NCBI GenBank assembly: GCA_964522015.1
Contig: CAZFST010000019.1
Location: 1-64,000 of the forward strand
Origin: QQWI01 sp964522015
GTDB taxonomy: Bacteria; Bacillota; Clostridia; Peptostreptococcales; Acidaminobacteraceae
Length of the DNA: 64,000 nt
Reading direction: 5' to 3'
In this document: positions 17,258 through 26,261 of the stretch, one piece after another
Layout: the number at the start of each line of letters is the position of its first letter
Numbering within the stretch: the first letter of the stretch is position 1
The notes under the pieces: model-generated
Told to the model about the DNA's origin: nothing
Databases searched by the model: none
The model's input: only the letters and a program-made list of their open reading frames with translations
Program-made: the position numbers and the translations under genes

Positions 17258-18235
17258 ATGTTAATGTATATTTTGAAGCGGCTGCTTAACTTGATTCCCG
17301 TTATGCTAATTATTTCAATCATCCTATTTGGACTTCTTCAGTTGATGCCGGGTGATCCAGTAAGTGCTTATTTGGGAATTGGTTCGAAAGCAACGCCAGA
17401 GCAACAACAAATGATTAGAGAAACGCTGGGACTAGATAAATCTGTTCCAGAACAATATGGAAAATGGTTAGTAAGAACACTGTCAGGTGATCTTGGTAAT
17501 TCTATAAAGTACAAAAAGCCAGTCGTAGAAGTTTTGGGTAAATTCATTTGGAATTCTTTTTACTTAGATCTACTTGCTATGATTTTTGCATTTGCAATCG
17601 CAATTCCTGTAGGTATAAAATCTGCCGTTAAAAAATACGGATTCTTTGATAACTTTTGGACCGTGTTTTCACTGGTTGGGGTTTCACTACCTTCCTTCTT
17701 CTTTGCACTTATCTTGATTTATTTTATAGCTATTCCATTTAAGCTTCCGCTTAACGGTATGAGAACCACCCTGATGCTTGCTAAAGGTTACGAAAGTTTT
17801 GGACAAGAGGTACTCGATGTTTTAAAGCATATGATCCTCCCATTAACAGTACTGACCTTGTCAAGTCTTGCGAGTTTAACCCGATATGTTCGTAACTCAG
17901 TTATTGAAGTTATCAATCAAGATTATATCAGAACAGCCCGTTCAAAAGGTTTGGCTGAAAAAGTGGTTATCTATAAACATGCCTTCAGAAATGCCTTGTT
18001 GCCAATTGTTACGCTATTAAGTTTTTATGTTCCTGCTTTATTTGGTGGTTCGATTATCATTGAAACGGTGTTTGTATGGCCTGGAATCGGTGCTGTACTC
18101 TTTAAATCAATCGGTGATCAAGACTATTCAATGCTAATGGCTGCGAACCTATTCTATGCTGCACTGATGCTGTTTGGTAATTTGCTAGCAGACATTACCT
18201 ATGCACTTGTTGACCCACGGGTACGCGTAAAATAG
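17258..18235 (+). CDS. Peptide ABC transporter permease, DppB/OppB type
   Basis: A 325-residue inner-membrane subunit with six predicted helices. The N-terminus MLMYILKRLLNLIPVMLIIS and the LMPGDPVSAYLG loop are typical of the DppB subfamily. The EAA-type coupling motif reads YIRTARSKGLAEKVVIYKHA followed by FRNALLPIV. It forms the translocation channel with the next permease. AAAGAGGTGA precedes the ATG. It lies 39 bases before the second permease in the same operon. Confidence 0.95.
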   Translation: MLMYILKRLLNLIPVMLIISIILFGLLQLMPGDPVSAYLGIGSKATPEQQQMIRETLGLDKSVPEQYGKWLVRTLSGDLGNSIKYKKPVVEVLGKFIWNSFYLDLLAMIFAFAIAIPVGIKSAVKKYGFFDNFWTVFSLVGVSLPSFFFALILIYFIAIPFKLPLNGMRTTLMLAKGYESFGQEVLDVLKHMILPLTVLTLSSLASLTRYVRNSVIEVINQDYIRTARSKGLAEKVVIYKHAFRNALLPIVTLLSFYVPALFGGSIIIETVFVWPGIGAVLFKSIGDQDYSMLMAANLFYAALMLFGNLLADITYALVDPRVRVK

Positions 18236-18274
18236 AGAAGTGGCACTATTTAACCAAATGATTAGGAGGATGTC

Positions 18275-19192
18275 ATGGCTAAGAATCAAACCGTCAGCAA
18301 AGATGCTGTCGCCGCAAAACAAAAGGCAGTGGGCCCATGGATGATCGCATGGGAACGCTTTGGTAAAAATCGTATCGCAGTTGCAGGGGCAATATTATTT
18401 ATTGTGATTGTCTTATCAGTGATATTTATTCCGATTTTTTCGCCTTACGAAATCTCAGAATTCTCATTGACCAATAAGGAGAAGCCACCATCATCAGTTC
18501 ACTGGCTTGGTACCGATGAACAAGGTCGAGATGTTATGTTAAGACTATTTGTCGGTGGTCGAATTTCAATCGTGGTTGGCTTGATGGCTGCCGGCGTGTC
18601 CGTTGTCATCGGCTCATTAGTTGGGGGTATCGCGGGTTTTTATGGGGGCCGAGTGGATAATCTGCTCATGCGTATTGCAGAGATCGTTTCTTCAATCCCA
18701 TTCTTACCAACAGTTATTTCTATTTCTGCAGCCTTTATGTTTAGGGTTGAATCATCTCAAAAAATGTTTGTGGTAATGCTACTCATCGGTGCTCTTAGCT
18801 GGCCTGGACTTGCCCGTATTGTCCGTGGACAAATCTTATCTCTAAGAGAGCAAGAATTTATGCATGCTACTGAGATTCTTGGTATCTCGGATTCATCTCG
18901 TATTGTAAGACACTTGTTGCCAAACGTACTTGCTTTTATCATCGTTAGTGCAACCCTCGGTATGGCAAGTGCAATTCTTTCTGAATCAGCTCTTTCTTTC
19001 CTTGGACTTGGTGTTACACCACCAACGCCAACATGGGGCAATATGGTTGAACGTGCCCGTAATACGAATGTCTTTAGATTTATGCAGTGGTTATGGATTC
19101 CACCTGGTATGATGATCATGTTGACTGTTGTAAGTGTTAACCTTTTAGGTGAAGGCTTGCGAGACGCGTTTGACCCAAAAGAAATTAGGTAG
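18275..19192 (+). CDS. Peptide ABC transporter permease, DppC/OppC type
   Basis: A 305-residue partner permease. The N-terminal OppC_N region has WERFGKNRIAVAGAILFIVI, followed by HWLGTDEQGRDVMLRLFVGG, the classic DppC signature. The EAA motif reads FMHATEILGISDSSRIVRHL. AGGAGGATGTC precedes the ATG. It pairs with the upstream permease and the two ATPases that follow after eight bases. Confidence 0.95.
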   Translation: MAKNQTVSKDAVAAKQKAVGPWMIAWERFGKNRIAVAGAILFIVIVLSVIFIPIFSPYEISEFSLTNKEKPPSSVHWLGTDEQGRDVMLRLFVGGRISIVVGLMAAGVSVVIGSLVGGIAGFYGGRVDNLLMRIAEIVSSIPFLPTVISISAAFMFRVESSQKMFVVMLLIGALSWPGLARIVRGQILSLREQEFMHATEILGISDSSRIVRHLLPNVLAFIIVSATLGMASAILSESALSFLGLGVTPPTPTWGNMVERARNTNVFRFMQWLWIPPGMMIMLTVVSVNLLGEGLRDAFDPKEIR

Positions 19193-19200
19193 GTGAGAAG

Positions 19201-20178
19201 ATGAAAGAAATTCTAGTGGTTAAAGATCTCACGACCCATTTCTTTACGGATAAGGGCGTGGTTAAAGCAGTTGATGGTAATAGTTTTGTATTAAGAGAAG
19301 GTGAAACCCTAGGTATTGTTGGGGAATCAGGCTGTGGTAAAAGTATTACAGCGATGAGTATTTTGAACCTTATTGAAAAACCAGGCAAGATCGTCAAGGG
19401 TTCTATTAAGTTTAATGGCGAAGAGCTTGTGGGCATTTCAGATAAGAAGATGCGTACCTTCCGTGGTAACGATATCTCAATGATTTTTCAAGAGCCAATG
19501 ACATCTTTAAACCCAGTTTTTAGAGTTGGTGAACAAATTGGAGAATCTTTGATGCTTCATCAAAATATGAATAAGCATCAGGCCCATGCAAAAGCAGTTG
19601 ACCTCCTAACCCTTGTTGGTATTCCAAGACCAGAAAAAGTGGTGCGGGATTACCCCCATCAATTATCTGGTGGTATGAGACAACGGGTCATGATTGCCAT
19701 GGCTTTGGCTTGTAATCCAAAGGTCTTGATTGCTGATGAGCCAACAACTGCTCTAGATGTTACCATTCAAGCGCAGATTCTGTCTTTGATGAACGATCTT
19801 CAAAAGAAAACCAATACAGCGATTATGCTCATTACCCACGACCTTGGGGTTGTAGCTCAAATGGCAAGTCATGTTTTGGTCATGTATGCTGGTAAGATTG
19901 TTGAGTCTGCCTCGGCAATTGAAATATTTGATAACCCTAAGCACCCATATACGGTTGGTCTTTTGGAGTCGATTCCAAGTTTGGAAGAAGAGAAAGAGCG
20001 TCTTAACAGTATTGAAGGGGTTGTACCAAATCCATTTGAACTACCTGCAGGTTGCTATTTTGCACCACGTTGTAAAGATGTGATGGAAATCTGCTTAACA
20101 CAACAACCAACAGATACAGAAGTTTGTCCAGGTCATACGACTAAATGTTTCTTATATAACCAAAAGGGGGTAAAGTAA
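19201..20178 (+). CDS. Peptide ABC transporter ATP-binding protein, DppD/OppD type
   Basis: A 325-residue ATPase. It has Walker A GESGCGKSI, Q-loop MIFQEPMTSLNPVFR, signature LSGGMRQRV, Walker B VLIADEPTTALD and the switch His in ITHDLGVVA. The C-terminal oligopeptide/dipeptide transporter domain contains the conserved Cys-rich loop (GCYFAPRCKDVMEICL), which in relatives binds an iron-sulfur cluster or ligand. The start codon has GGTGAGAAG upstream and the gene is followed after one base by the second ATPase. Confidence 0.95.
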   Translation: MKEILVVKDLTTHFFTDKGVVKAVDGNSFVLREGETLGIVGESGCGKSITAMSILNLIEKPGKIVKGSIKFNGEELVGISDKKMRTFRGNDISMIFQEPMTSLNPVFRVGEQIGESLMLHQNMNKHQAHAKAVDLLTLVGIPRPEKVVRDYPHQLSGGMRQRVMIAMALACNPKVLIADEPTTALDVTIQAQILSLMNDLQKKTNTAIMLITHDLGVVAQMASHVLVMYAGKIVESASAIEIFDNPKHPYTVGLLESIPSLEEEKERLNSIEGVVPNPFELPAGCYFAPRCKDVMEICLTQQPTDTEVCPGHTTKCFLYNQKGVK

Positions 20179-20179
20179 C

Positions 20180-21157
20180 ATGGCTGAAAAAATCCTTGAG
20201 GTTAAAAATATTAAGAAATATTTCCCAATCAGAGCAGGCTTTATCGAGAAAACAGTTGCCAATGTCAAAGCGGTTGACGGTGTTTCATTTGATGTCCTTC
20301 GAGGCGAAACCATTGGTTTAGTTGGGGAGTCCGGTTGTGGCAAGTCAACCCTTGGACGTACCATCGTCCGTCTATATGAGCCAACTGAAGGGGAAATCAT
20401 CTTTAATGGTGAAGATATTTCAGGTCTGAAAGGTCAAGACTTAAAAGGCCTTAGAAAGAAAATGCAGCTAATTTTCCAAGATCCTTATAGTTCGTTGAAT
20501 CCACGGATGAATGTTCAAACTCTTGTGGGAGAGGCCATGGTTGCCCATGGTATCGCTAAAAATGGCCAGGACCTTCTTGATAAAGTAACAGAAGTCATCG
20601 AAATGTGCGGACTTTCTTCTTACCATGTCTTTAGATACCCTCACCAATTTTCTGGTGGTCAACGTCAAAGAATCGGTATTGCAAGAGCACTTGCACTAAA
20701 CCCTGAGTTTGTAGTGTGCGATGAGCCAGTTTCAGCACTGGACGTTTCCATTCAATCACAGGTCTTAAATCTGATGATGGATTTACAAGAAAAAATGGGC
20801 CTGTCTTATCTGTTTATTTCCCACGATTTAAGTGTTGTAAAACATATTTCAGACAGAATCGGCGTTATGTACCTTGGAACCTTGGTTGAAATGGCTGATA
20901 AAAGAGAAATCTACAATAACCCATCACATCCTTACACACGGGCCTTGCTGTCGGCAATTCCAGTACCAAATCCAAAACACATCAAGAAAATGGAAGCCAT
21001 TATCGGTGAAATTCCGAGTAATGTCAACACCCCAAAAGGTTGCAAATTCCATACTCGTTGCCCTTATGTTAAAGACATTTGTAAAGAATTAGAGCCGCCG
21101 ACAAAAGAAGTGGCACCACGTCATGCGGTAGCCTGTCACTTTGCAGGAGAAATTTAA
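20180..21157 (+). CDS. Peptide ABC transporter ATP-binding protein, DppF/OppF type
   Basis: A 325-residue second ATPase. It has Walker A GESGCGKST, Q-loop LIFQDPYSSLNPRMN, signature FSGGQRQRI, Walker B FVVCDEPVSALD and H-loop ISHDLSVVK, plus the C-terminal Cys motif GCKFHTRCPYVKDICKEL. It forms a heterodimer with the preceding subunit to power uptake. Its start lies one base after the DppD-type stop codon, with AAGGGGG upstream, so expression is tightly coupled. Confidence 0.95.
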   Translation: MAEKILEVKNIKKYFPIRAGFIEKTVANVKAVDGVSFDVLRGETIGLVGESGCGKSTLGRTIVRLYEPTEGEIIFNGEDISGLKGQDLKGLRKKMQLIFQDPYSSLNPRMNVQTLVGEAMVAHGIAKNGQDLLDKVTEVIEMCGLSSYHVFRYPHQFSGGQRQRIGIARALALNPEFVVCDEPVSALDVSIQSQVLNLMMDLQEKMGLSYLFISHDLSVVKHISDRIGVMYLGTLVEMADKREIYNNPSHPYTRALLSAIPVPNPKHIKKMEAIIGEIPSNVNTPKGCKFHTRCPYVKDICKELEPPTKEVAPRHAVACHFAGEI

Positions 21158-21171
21158 GAAAGAAGGCTATC

Positions 21172-21351
21172 ATGCGCCACAAAATAAAAGACCTCCTCAA
21201 AAAGAAAGAGCTAAACGAAGATAAAAAAGGCACTGAATTTGAAAGAGGCGATTTTTTTGCGATGATGATCGCGTTGAGTATGACGATGTTTCCTGTACTT
21301 TTAGGAATATTTGCAGTTATCGGACTGATCACGTGGTTGTTGTTTACTTGA
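21172..21351 (+). CDS. 59-aa small membrane protein in the peptide transporter operon
   Basis: ATG at 21172, 14 bases after the second ATPase gene, with AGAAGG upstream. The N-terminal 25 residues are highly charged (MRHKIKDLLKKKELNEDKKG). They are followed by one or two hydrophobic helices (FFAMMIALSMTMFPVLLGIF onward). The operon terminator lies immediately after, so the ORF sits inside the transcript. No family recognised. It could be an accessory subunit of the transporter. Confidence 0.65.
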   Translation: MRHKIKDLLKKKELNEDKKGTEFERGDFFAMMIALSMTMFPVLLGIFAVIGLITWLLFT

Positions 21352-21356
21352 ACATG

Positions 21357-21390
21357 AGCGGGTTGTCACAGTTGACAGCCCGCTTTTTTT
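21357..21390 (+). terminator. Rho-independent terminator of the peptide transporter operon
   Basis: AGCGGGTTGTCA pairs with TGACAGCCCGCT, followed by seven T. Confidence 0.93.
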
Positions 21391-21438
21391 CCATTCAATA
21401 GTGCTTAGAACCATAAATACATAGAGAGTAGGGGGCTC

Positions 21439-23175
21439 ATGAAAAAGGAAAATCAGAAATCAAAATATAAAAAAATTCCCTATTGGCAGTCTTGGCGATT
21501 TTTAATGACCATTATCATTGTGGTCATTGTTGGGGGAATGATACTGTCAGAACGGGCCTCAGAATACCAGCAGCCCTCAAAGGAGTGGTCCCATGCCATT
21601 GATTTGGCTAAAGACCTCCCTCTAGATGAGCGGCTTACAGACGATGCCCTAGCCTCTGATGGCCAAGCACTGGCTTATGCCTATGTCACTGAAACAGGTA
21701 TCAAGGTCCTTAAAATAGGGTCCTTTGGCGAAGTTATTCAAGAGGTTTTACTACCGATACCAACAAAAGCAATTAAGTTGGTTCAACTTGAACCCACTGA
21801 TCAAGGTTACATACTCTATCTCAGCGATCGTGTGACCCTGGACCGCTATGCACTGAGTGATGACTTTGTCCTCAGTGAAAAACAGAGGGTCAGTGACGCT
21901 GTTGAGCATTTCCATGCTCGTGGTTCTTGGGTTGTGGCAGGGAACGACCAAAAGACGACCCTTTATCGAAATCTCGAAGCCGTTACCAGTGATTCTGGGT
22001 ACATGGATCTAAGGGGTTTAAACCTCTTGACCACTGAAGCAAATCAATATTTTGTGATTAATGCTGAATCTGGGGCCAATGTATACAAAGTAACCACCCC
22101 AAAAAAGGGAACTGCAGCAGTGAAATTGAATCATCAGGATGTGGTTAAGAAAGTATTCTTAACCAATAGCGATCTGAGCGCTTATGGTTTTATTAAGGAT
22201 ATGATTTATAGTGACAATCAACTGACCCTGATGTCCTTAAGATATAATCGGATGAAACCAGATGAGCCAAGTATTTTGGGGGTTTGGCACCTGGATGGTG
22301 AGACCCTGGCTGATAAGTCTGTAGATTACTTTTACCATGTGGCTACCAGTTTGGACCCGGTTTTGGTGTCTGTGACAGGGGATAAAACAACTTATGCCCT
22401 TGGCTCAAAACAGCGGATGGACCCCAGTGGCGAGGGATTGAGTCGGTACCCGCAAACCGCTGGCGGAAAGATTACAAATGTTTCTTTGATTACCCGAGAA
22501 GGGGATCAAATGGTTAAAAACACCCGTTTGACCATGACCCGTCAATATACTCTGACCTATAATTATGTGACGATAGCAAAGACACCGGTTTTGATTTGGG
22601 TGGATAAGAATGGGACACAGGGGCATTTACGAATCACGGGTAAGTCACCGGATTGGATAAAGGCAGGGAAGCAAAAGTTAGAAGTGGATTGGTTGACCCT
22701 CTTTATTTCTGCAGTGATGGGGATTGGGAACGGCTTTTATCTGGGCGCATTTTCTTTGGTATTTGGGTTCGGTTATTATAATTTTGTGTTTATCGCTCTG
22801 GGTATTTTTAGCTTTTTGTATATGCGTTATGGGCCATTTGAGCCCAACAAAAAAGCGACCCAGTTGTTTTACTTGAATGTTGGTACTTTTTCAGTGATTA
22901 AATGGTATGTATTTGGCTTTCAGGCAATCACCTTTAGAGATTATGCTTATATCTATCCTTGGCTGTTTGGATCGGATTTTGCACTCTCAGCCATGGTGAT
23001 TGGGTGCTCGGTTTTATCGTTTATCCTGTTTAAACTTTGGCACAGGGAACACATTTATCACACCAAACGAAACCTGCATTTTAGAGTCTATTTGGCCTTT
23101 GAAATCGTCTTGCTATTGGCTACTTCGTTTTCCTATTTATTGAATGCTATGATGAAAATTAAATTTATGGTTTAA
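21439..23175 (+). CDS. Uncharacterised membrane protein with large extracytoplasmic domain
   Basis: A 578-residue protein I do not recognise. A basic N-terminus and one hydrophobic helix (about residues 21-40) are followed by about 370 residues outside the membrane with a repetitive beta-strand look that could be a propeller (for example LASDGQALAYAYVTETGIKV, then YILYLSDRVTLDRYALSDDF). Four or five helices follow (about 420-578), ending near the C-terminus. No catalytic motif was found. AGTAGGGGGCTC precedes the ATG. It is monocistronic, between the peptide-transporter terminator and its own terminator. Confidence 0.75.
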   Translation: MKKENQKSKYKKIPYWQSWRFLMTIIIVVIVGGMILSERASEYQQPSKEWSHAIDLAKDLPLDERLTDDALASDGQALAYAYVTETGIKVLKIGSFGEVIQEVLLPIPTKAIKLVQLEPTDQGYILYLSDRVTLDRYALSDDFVLSEKQRVSDAVEHFHARGSWVVAGNDQKTTLYRNLEAVTSDSGYMDLRGLNLLTTEANQYFVINAESGANVYKVTTPKKGTAAVKLNHQDVVKKVFLTNSDLSAYGFIKDMIYSDNQLTLMSLRYNRMKPDEPSILGVWHLDGETLADKSVDYFYHVATSLDPVLVSVTGDKTTYALGSKQRMDPSGEGLSRYPQTAGGKITNVSLITREGDQMVKNTRLTMTRQYTLTYNYVTIAKTPVLIWVDKNGTQGHLRITGKSPDWIKAGKQKLEVDWLTLFISAVMGIGNGFYLGAFSLVFGFGYYNFVFIALGIFSFLYMRYGPFEPNKKATQLFYLNVGTFSVIKWYVFGFQAITFRDYAYIYPWLFGSDFALSAMVIGCSVLSFILFKLWHREHIYHTKRNLHFRVYLAFEIVLLLATSFSYLLNAMMKIKFMV

Positions 23176-23177
23176 GA

Positions 23178-23202
23178 GAACACCCTTTTGGGTGTTTTTT
23201 TT
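23178..23202 (+). terminator. Rho-independent terminator
   Basis: AACACCC-TTTT-GGGTGTT followed by T7. Confidence 0.85.
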
Positions 23203-23294
23203 GTTTGAATTCTCAGTAGGGTGGTAAATATGGTGTAGAACCACTCGCGAGATTGATAATGTTGTAACAAACACAATGGAGAAAGGGGTATCAA

Positions 23295-25400
23295 ATGATT
23301 AAGAGAATGAAAATGCGAAGCAAGCTTATATTGATATTTATCATAACGGCACTGATTCCTATGATAGCGCTCTCAAGTGTTTCCTACCTGCAATCAAAAG
23401 ATGCGCTGACAAAACAGACATATAATCAAATCAGCATGTTCAGCCAAGTCACAAATGCAAAATTCAATGATTTCTTTCTGCAAAAGACAAATGCAGGCGG
23501 AACAGTTGCAGAAGAAGAACTTGTGGCACGCAGTCTCAGTATCTATAAAGAAAAAGGCGCTACCAGTGCAGAATGGCAAGGGGCTTATAACAATTTAGAG
23601 AGTCATATACCGCAGTTCACCGCACGTTTCGGTATAGAAGCAATCTTCATTACGGATCTGCAAGGTAAGTCTATCTATGCCAGCGGTAACATGAAGACAG
23701 CCATGGAAGGTGCAGATCTTTCAGAAAGGGTCTATGTTCAAACGGCCTTGAGCGGCACTCAAAATATCTCTGAATTCATGTATTCAAAAGTGATTGAAAC
23801 AAATTTTGTGGCCATCGCGACACCTGTCAAGGCCCAGGGTACCGGTGAAGTCATCGGCACCATCAATGCCCTCGTTACAGTCGGTGCCATTCAAGAGATG
23901 CTCACAAAAGAAATCGGTCTAGTCGGCCAAACGGCAGACGTCTACCTAATCGACGAAAAGGGTCTATTGAATACCAATCCCCTCTATGGTGAGTTCAAGG
24001 AGGGCGGTGCATTTGTAGAGAGCGTAGCAAGCCATGCGGTTGAAAACTTAGCACCAGAAATCCAGGCAAAGAACACGGATTTCAATTATCAGGATACTTA
24101 TGTCAATGCCAGTGGCACTGCAGTCTTAGGTGGTTTAAGTGTCGTTGAAATCGGCGGCACATCCCTTGGCATGGTTGTTGAGATCAACAGAAGTGAAGCG
24201 TTGGCAGCAGTTCAACAGCTAATGACTGCGACAATCATCCTTGTTGTCTGCGTGGTTCTTTTCAGTTCGGTTGTACTACTCGTCTTTATTGAAAGAAGCA
24301 TCAGAAAGCCCATCGATGCAGTGGTCAAAGCCTCTGCACGTATGTCAGAAGGGGACTTGGATATCAGCTTAGATATCAAGAGCCACGATGAAATCGGCGT
24401 TCTGTCACAGTCATTTTTACGCATGACACAAAATATAAACGAAGTGATGTCCAATATCAATTCGGCCTCTGATCAGGTGGCGTCGGGCTCAAGGCAAGTG
24501 TCTGACACCAGCATGGCATTATCTCAAGGGGCCACAGAGCAAGCCAGCTCCATAGAAGAGTTAACAGCGTCCATTCAGCAAATTGCCGCCCAAACAAGAC
24601 TCAATGCAGAGAATGCCAAAGAAGCTAATATTCTCACTGAAGGCACCCGTACAAAAGCAGGTCTTGGCAATGGGCATATGAACGATATGTTAAAATCCAT
24701 GTCGGATATTAACGACTCTTCAACCAGCATTTCTAAAATCATTAAGGTCATCGACGAAATAGCATTCCAAACCAATATCCTTGCCTTAAATGCAGCGGTT
24801 GAAGCTGCTAGGGCTGGGGATCATGGTAAGGGTTTTGCAGTGGTTGCAGAGGAAGTTCGTAACTTAGCAGCCCGTTCTGCCAATGCAGCCAAAGAAACCA
24901 CAGCCCTGATTGAAGGTTCTATCACAAAAGTGGCCGACGGCACAAAAATCGCCAACTTAACCGCCCACGCCTTATCTGAAATCGTTGAAAGTATTCAGCG
25001 GGTCTCCACACTAGTTGGGGATATCGCAGTCGCTTCAGAAGATCAAGCCCTAAGCGTTGACCAGATTAATATAGGGATTGCTCAAATCGCTGACGTCGTA
25101 CAAACAACATCAGCAACCTCAGAAGAAACAGCAGCGGCCAGCGAAGAATTGTCTAGCCAGGCTGAGCTATTAAAAGGTCAAGTCAGCCGCTTTAATCTCA
25201 GACGTAGACCTGTGATGCTGCCGCAAAGTGAATACGGCGGTATCAATCCTGATATCTACCAGATGCTTGAACAGCTTCAAAATCAACAGGCTTCAGCTTC
25301 ACAAATCAACAATCGGAACACTGGGATGCCCAATAATAGTTTTCAAGAACCCCAAACCAGAAAAATAATTTTGAATGACAAGGACTATGGGAAGTATTAG
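23295..25400 (+). CDS. Methyl-accepting chemotaxis protein with dCache sensor
   Basis: A 701-residue transmembrane chemoreceptor. TM1 spans about residues 10-30, a double-Cache-like extracellular sensor about 35-290, TM2 about 305-328 and a HAMP domain about 329-382 (RSIRKPIDAVVKASARMSEG). The cytoplasmic signalling coiled coil has the conserved tip IDEIAFQTNILALNAAVEAA followed by RAGDHGKGFAVVAEEVRNLA. The C-terminal tail (after about 650) is Gln-rich and lacks a CheR-tethering pentapeptide. It heads an operon with cheR, cheB and cheD, the adaptation enzymes that act on receptor glutamates and glutamines. GGAGAAAGGGG precedes the ATG. Confidence 0.95.
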   Translation: MIKRMKMRSKLILIFIITALIPMIALSSVSYLQSKDALTKQTYNQISMFSQVTNAKFNDFFLQKTNAGGTVAEEELVARSLSIYKEKGATSAEWQGAYNNLESHIPQFTARFGIEAIFITDLQGKSIYASGNMKTAMEGADLSERVYVQTALSGTQNISEFMYSKVIETNFVAIATPVKAQGTGEVIGTINALVTVGAIQEMLTKEIGLVGQTADVYLIDEKGLLNTNPLYGEFKEGGAFVESVASHAVENLAPEIQAKNTDFNYQDTYVNASGTAVLGGLSVVEIGGTSLGMVVEINRSEALAAVQQLMTATIILVVCVVLFSSVVLLVFIERSIRKPIDAVVKASARMSEGDLDISLDIKSHDEIGVLSQSFLRMTQNINEVMSNINSASDQVASGSRQVSDTSMALSQGATEQASSIEELTASIQQIAAQTRLNAENAKEANILTEGTRTKAGLGNGHMNDMLKSMSDINDSSTSISKIIKVIDEIAFQTNILALNAAVEAARAGDHGKGFAVVAEEVRNLAARSANAAKETTALIEGSITKVADGTKIANLTAHALSEIVESIQRVSTLVGDIAVASEDQALSVDQINIGIAQIADVVQTTSATSEETAAASEELSSQAELLKGQVSRFNLRRRPVMLPQSEYGGINPDIYQMLEQLQNQQASASQINNRNTGMPNNSFQEPQTRKIILNDKDYGKY

Positions 25401-25402
25401 AG

Positions 25403-26233
25403 ATGATTAATATAACGCCAAAAGAGTTTAAACAGCTCGCAGCACTGATAGAAGACCAATATGGGATTCATCTAAAAGAAGAGAAAAGCACTTTGCTCAC
25501 AGGGAGACTCCATAAAGTGCTGGCTGATTTAGAGATGAAGACCTTTACAGAGTACTATCAATATCTAATCGCTGATAAGAGTGGAACGGCTTTGGCGACG
25601 CTGGTGAATAAAGTGAGCACCAATCACACGTATTTTATGAGGGAAGCAGAACACTTTGATTATTTCTATCACGTTGTTCTGCCCTACCTCAAAACCCATG
25701 TGAGGGATAAAGACATCCGTATTTGGTGTGCTGCCAGTTCATCCGGGGAAGAACCCTATACATTGGCCATGCTGACAAGGGACTTTTTTGAGGATGATTT
25801 AGGAGGCCGAGATATTAAAATTTTGGCCACTGATATCTCGGACCAAGCCCTCACACTGGCTAAAAGAGGGATTTATACAAAAGAACAAATTGAACCCATG
25901 CCTAAAAAGTGGCAAGATAAGTACTTTAAAAAAACAGCCACTAACGAGTACGCTGTGATTGATATCATTAAGAATGAAGTGCTCTTTAGAAAGTTCAACT
26001 TGATGGAAGATGTTTTTCCCTGGCGAAAAAAACTACATGTGATTTTTTGTCGCAATGTGATGATCTATTTTGACACACCAACAAAGGATAAGGTCATTAT
26101 GAAGATGTTCAATAGTCTTGATGATGGGGGCTATTTCTTTATCGGACATTCTGAGTCAGTGAATAGGGCGGTTGTCCCCTTTACTTACTTAAAACCAGCC
26201 ATTTATCGTAAAATGAATCATCAAAGTCGATAA
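25403..26233 (+). CDS. cheR: Chemotaxis protein-glutamate O-methyltransferase CheR
   Basis: A 276-residue methyltransferase. The N-terminal helical CheR_N domain covers residues 1-80. It is followed by YFMREAEHFDYF and IRIWCAASSSGEEPYTLAM, the SAM-binding loop. Further motifs are ILATDISDQALTLAKRGIY and VIFCRNVMIYFDTPTK. It methylates glutamate side chains on chemoreceptors. The start codon lies two bases after the receptor stop codon, so the two are translationally linked. Confidence 0.95.
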   Translation: MINITPKEFKQLAALIEDQYGIHLKEEKSTLLTGRLHKVLADLEMKTFTEYYQYLIADKSGTALATLVNKVSTNHTYFMREAEHFDYFYHVVLPYLKTHVRDKDIRIWCAASSSGEEPYTLAMLTRDFFEDDLGGRDIKILATDISDQALTLAKRGIYTKEQIEPMPKKWQDKYFKKTATNEYAVIDIIKNEVLFRKFNLMEDVFPWRKKLHVIFCRNVMIYFDTPTKDKVIMKMFNSLDDGGYFFIGHSESVNRAVVPFTYLKPAIYRKMNHQSR

Positions 26234-26261
26234 GCAAATAAGGATTGAAAGGGGGGTGAAG

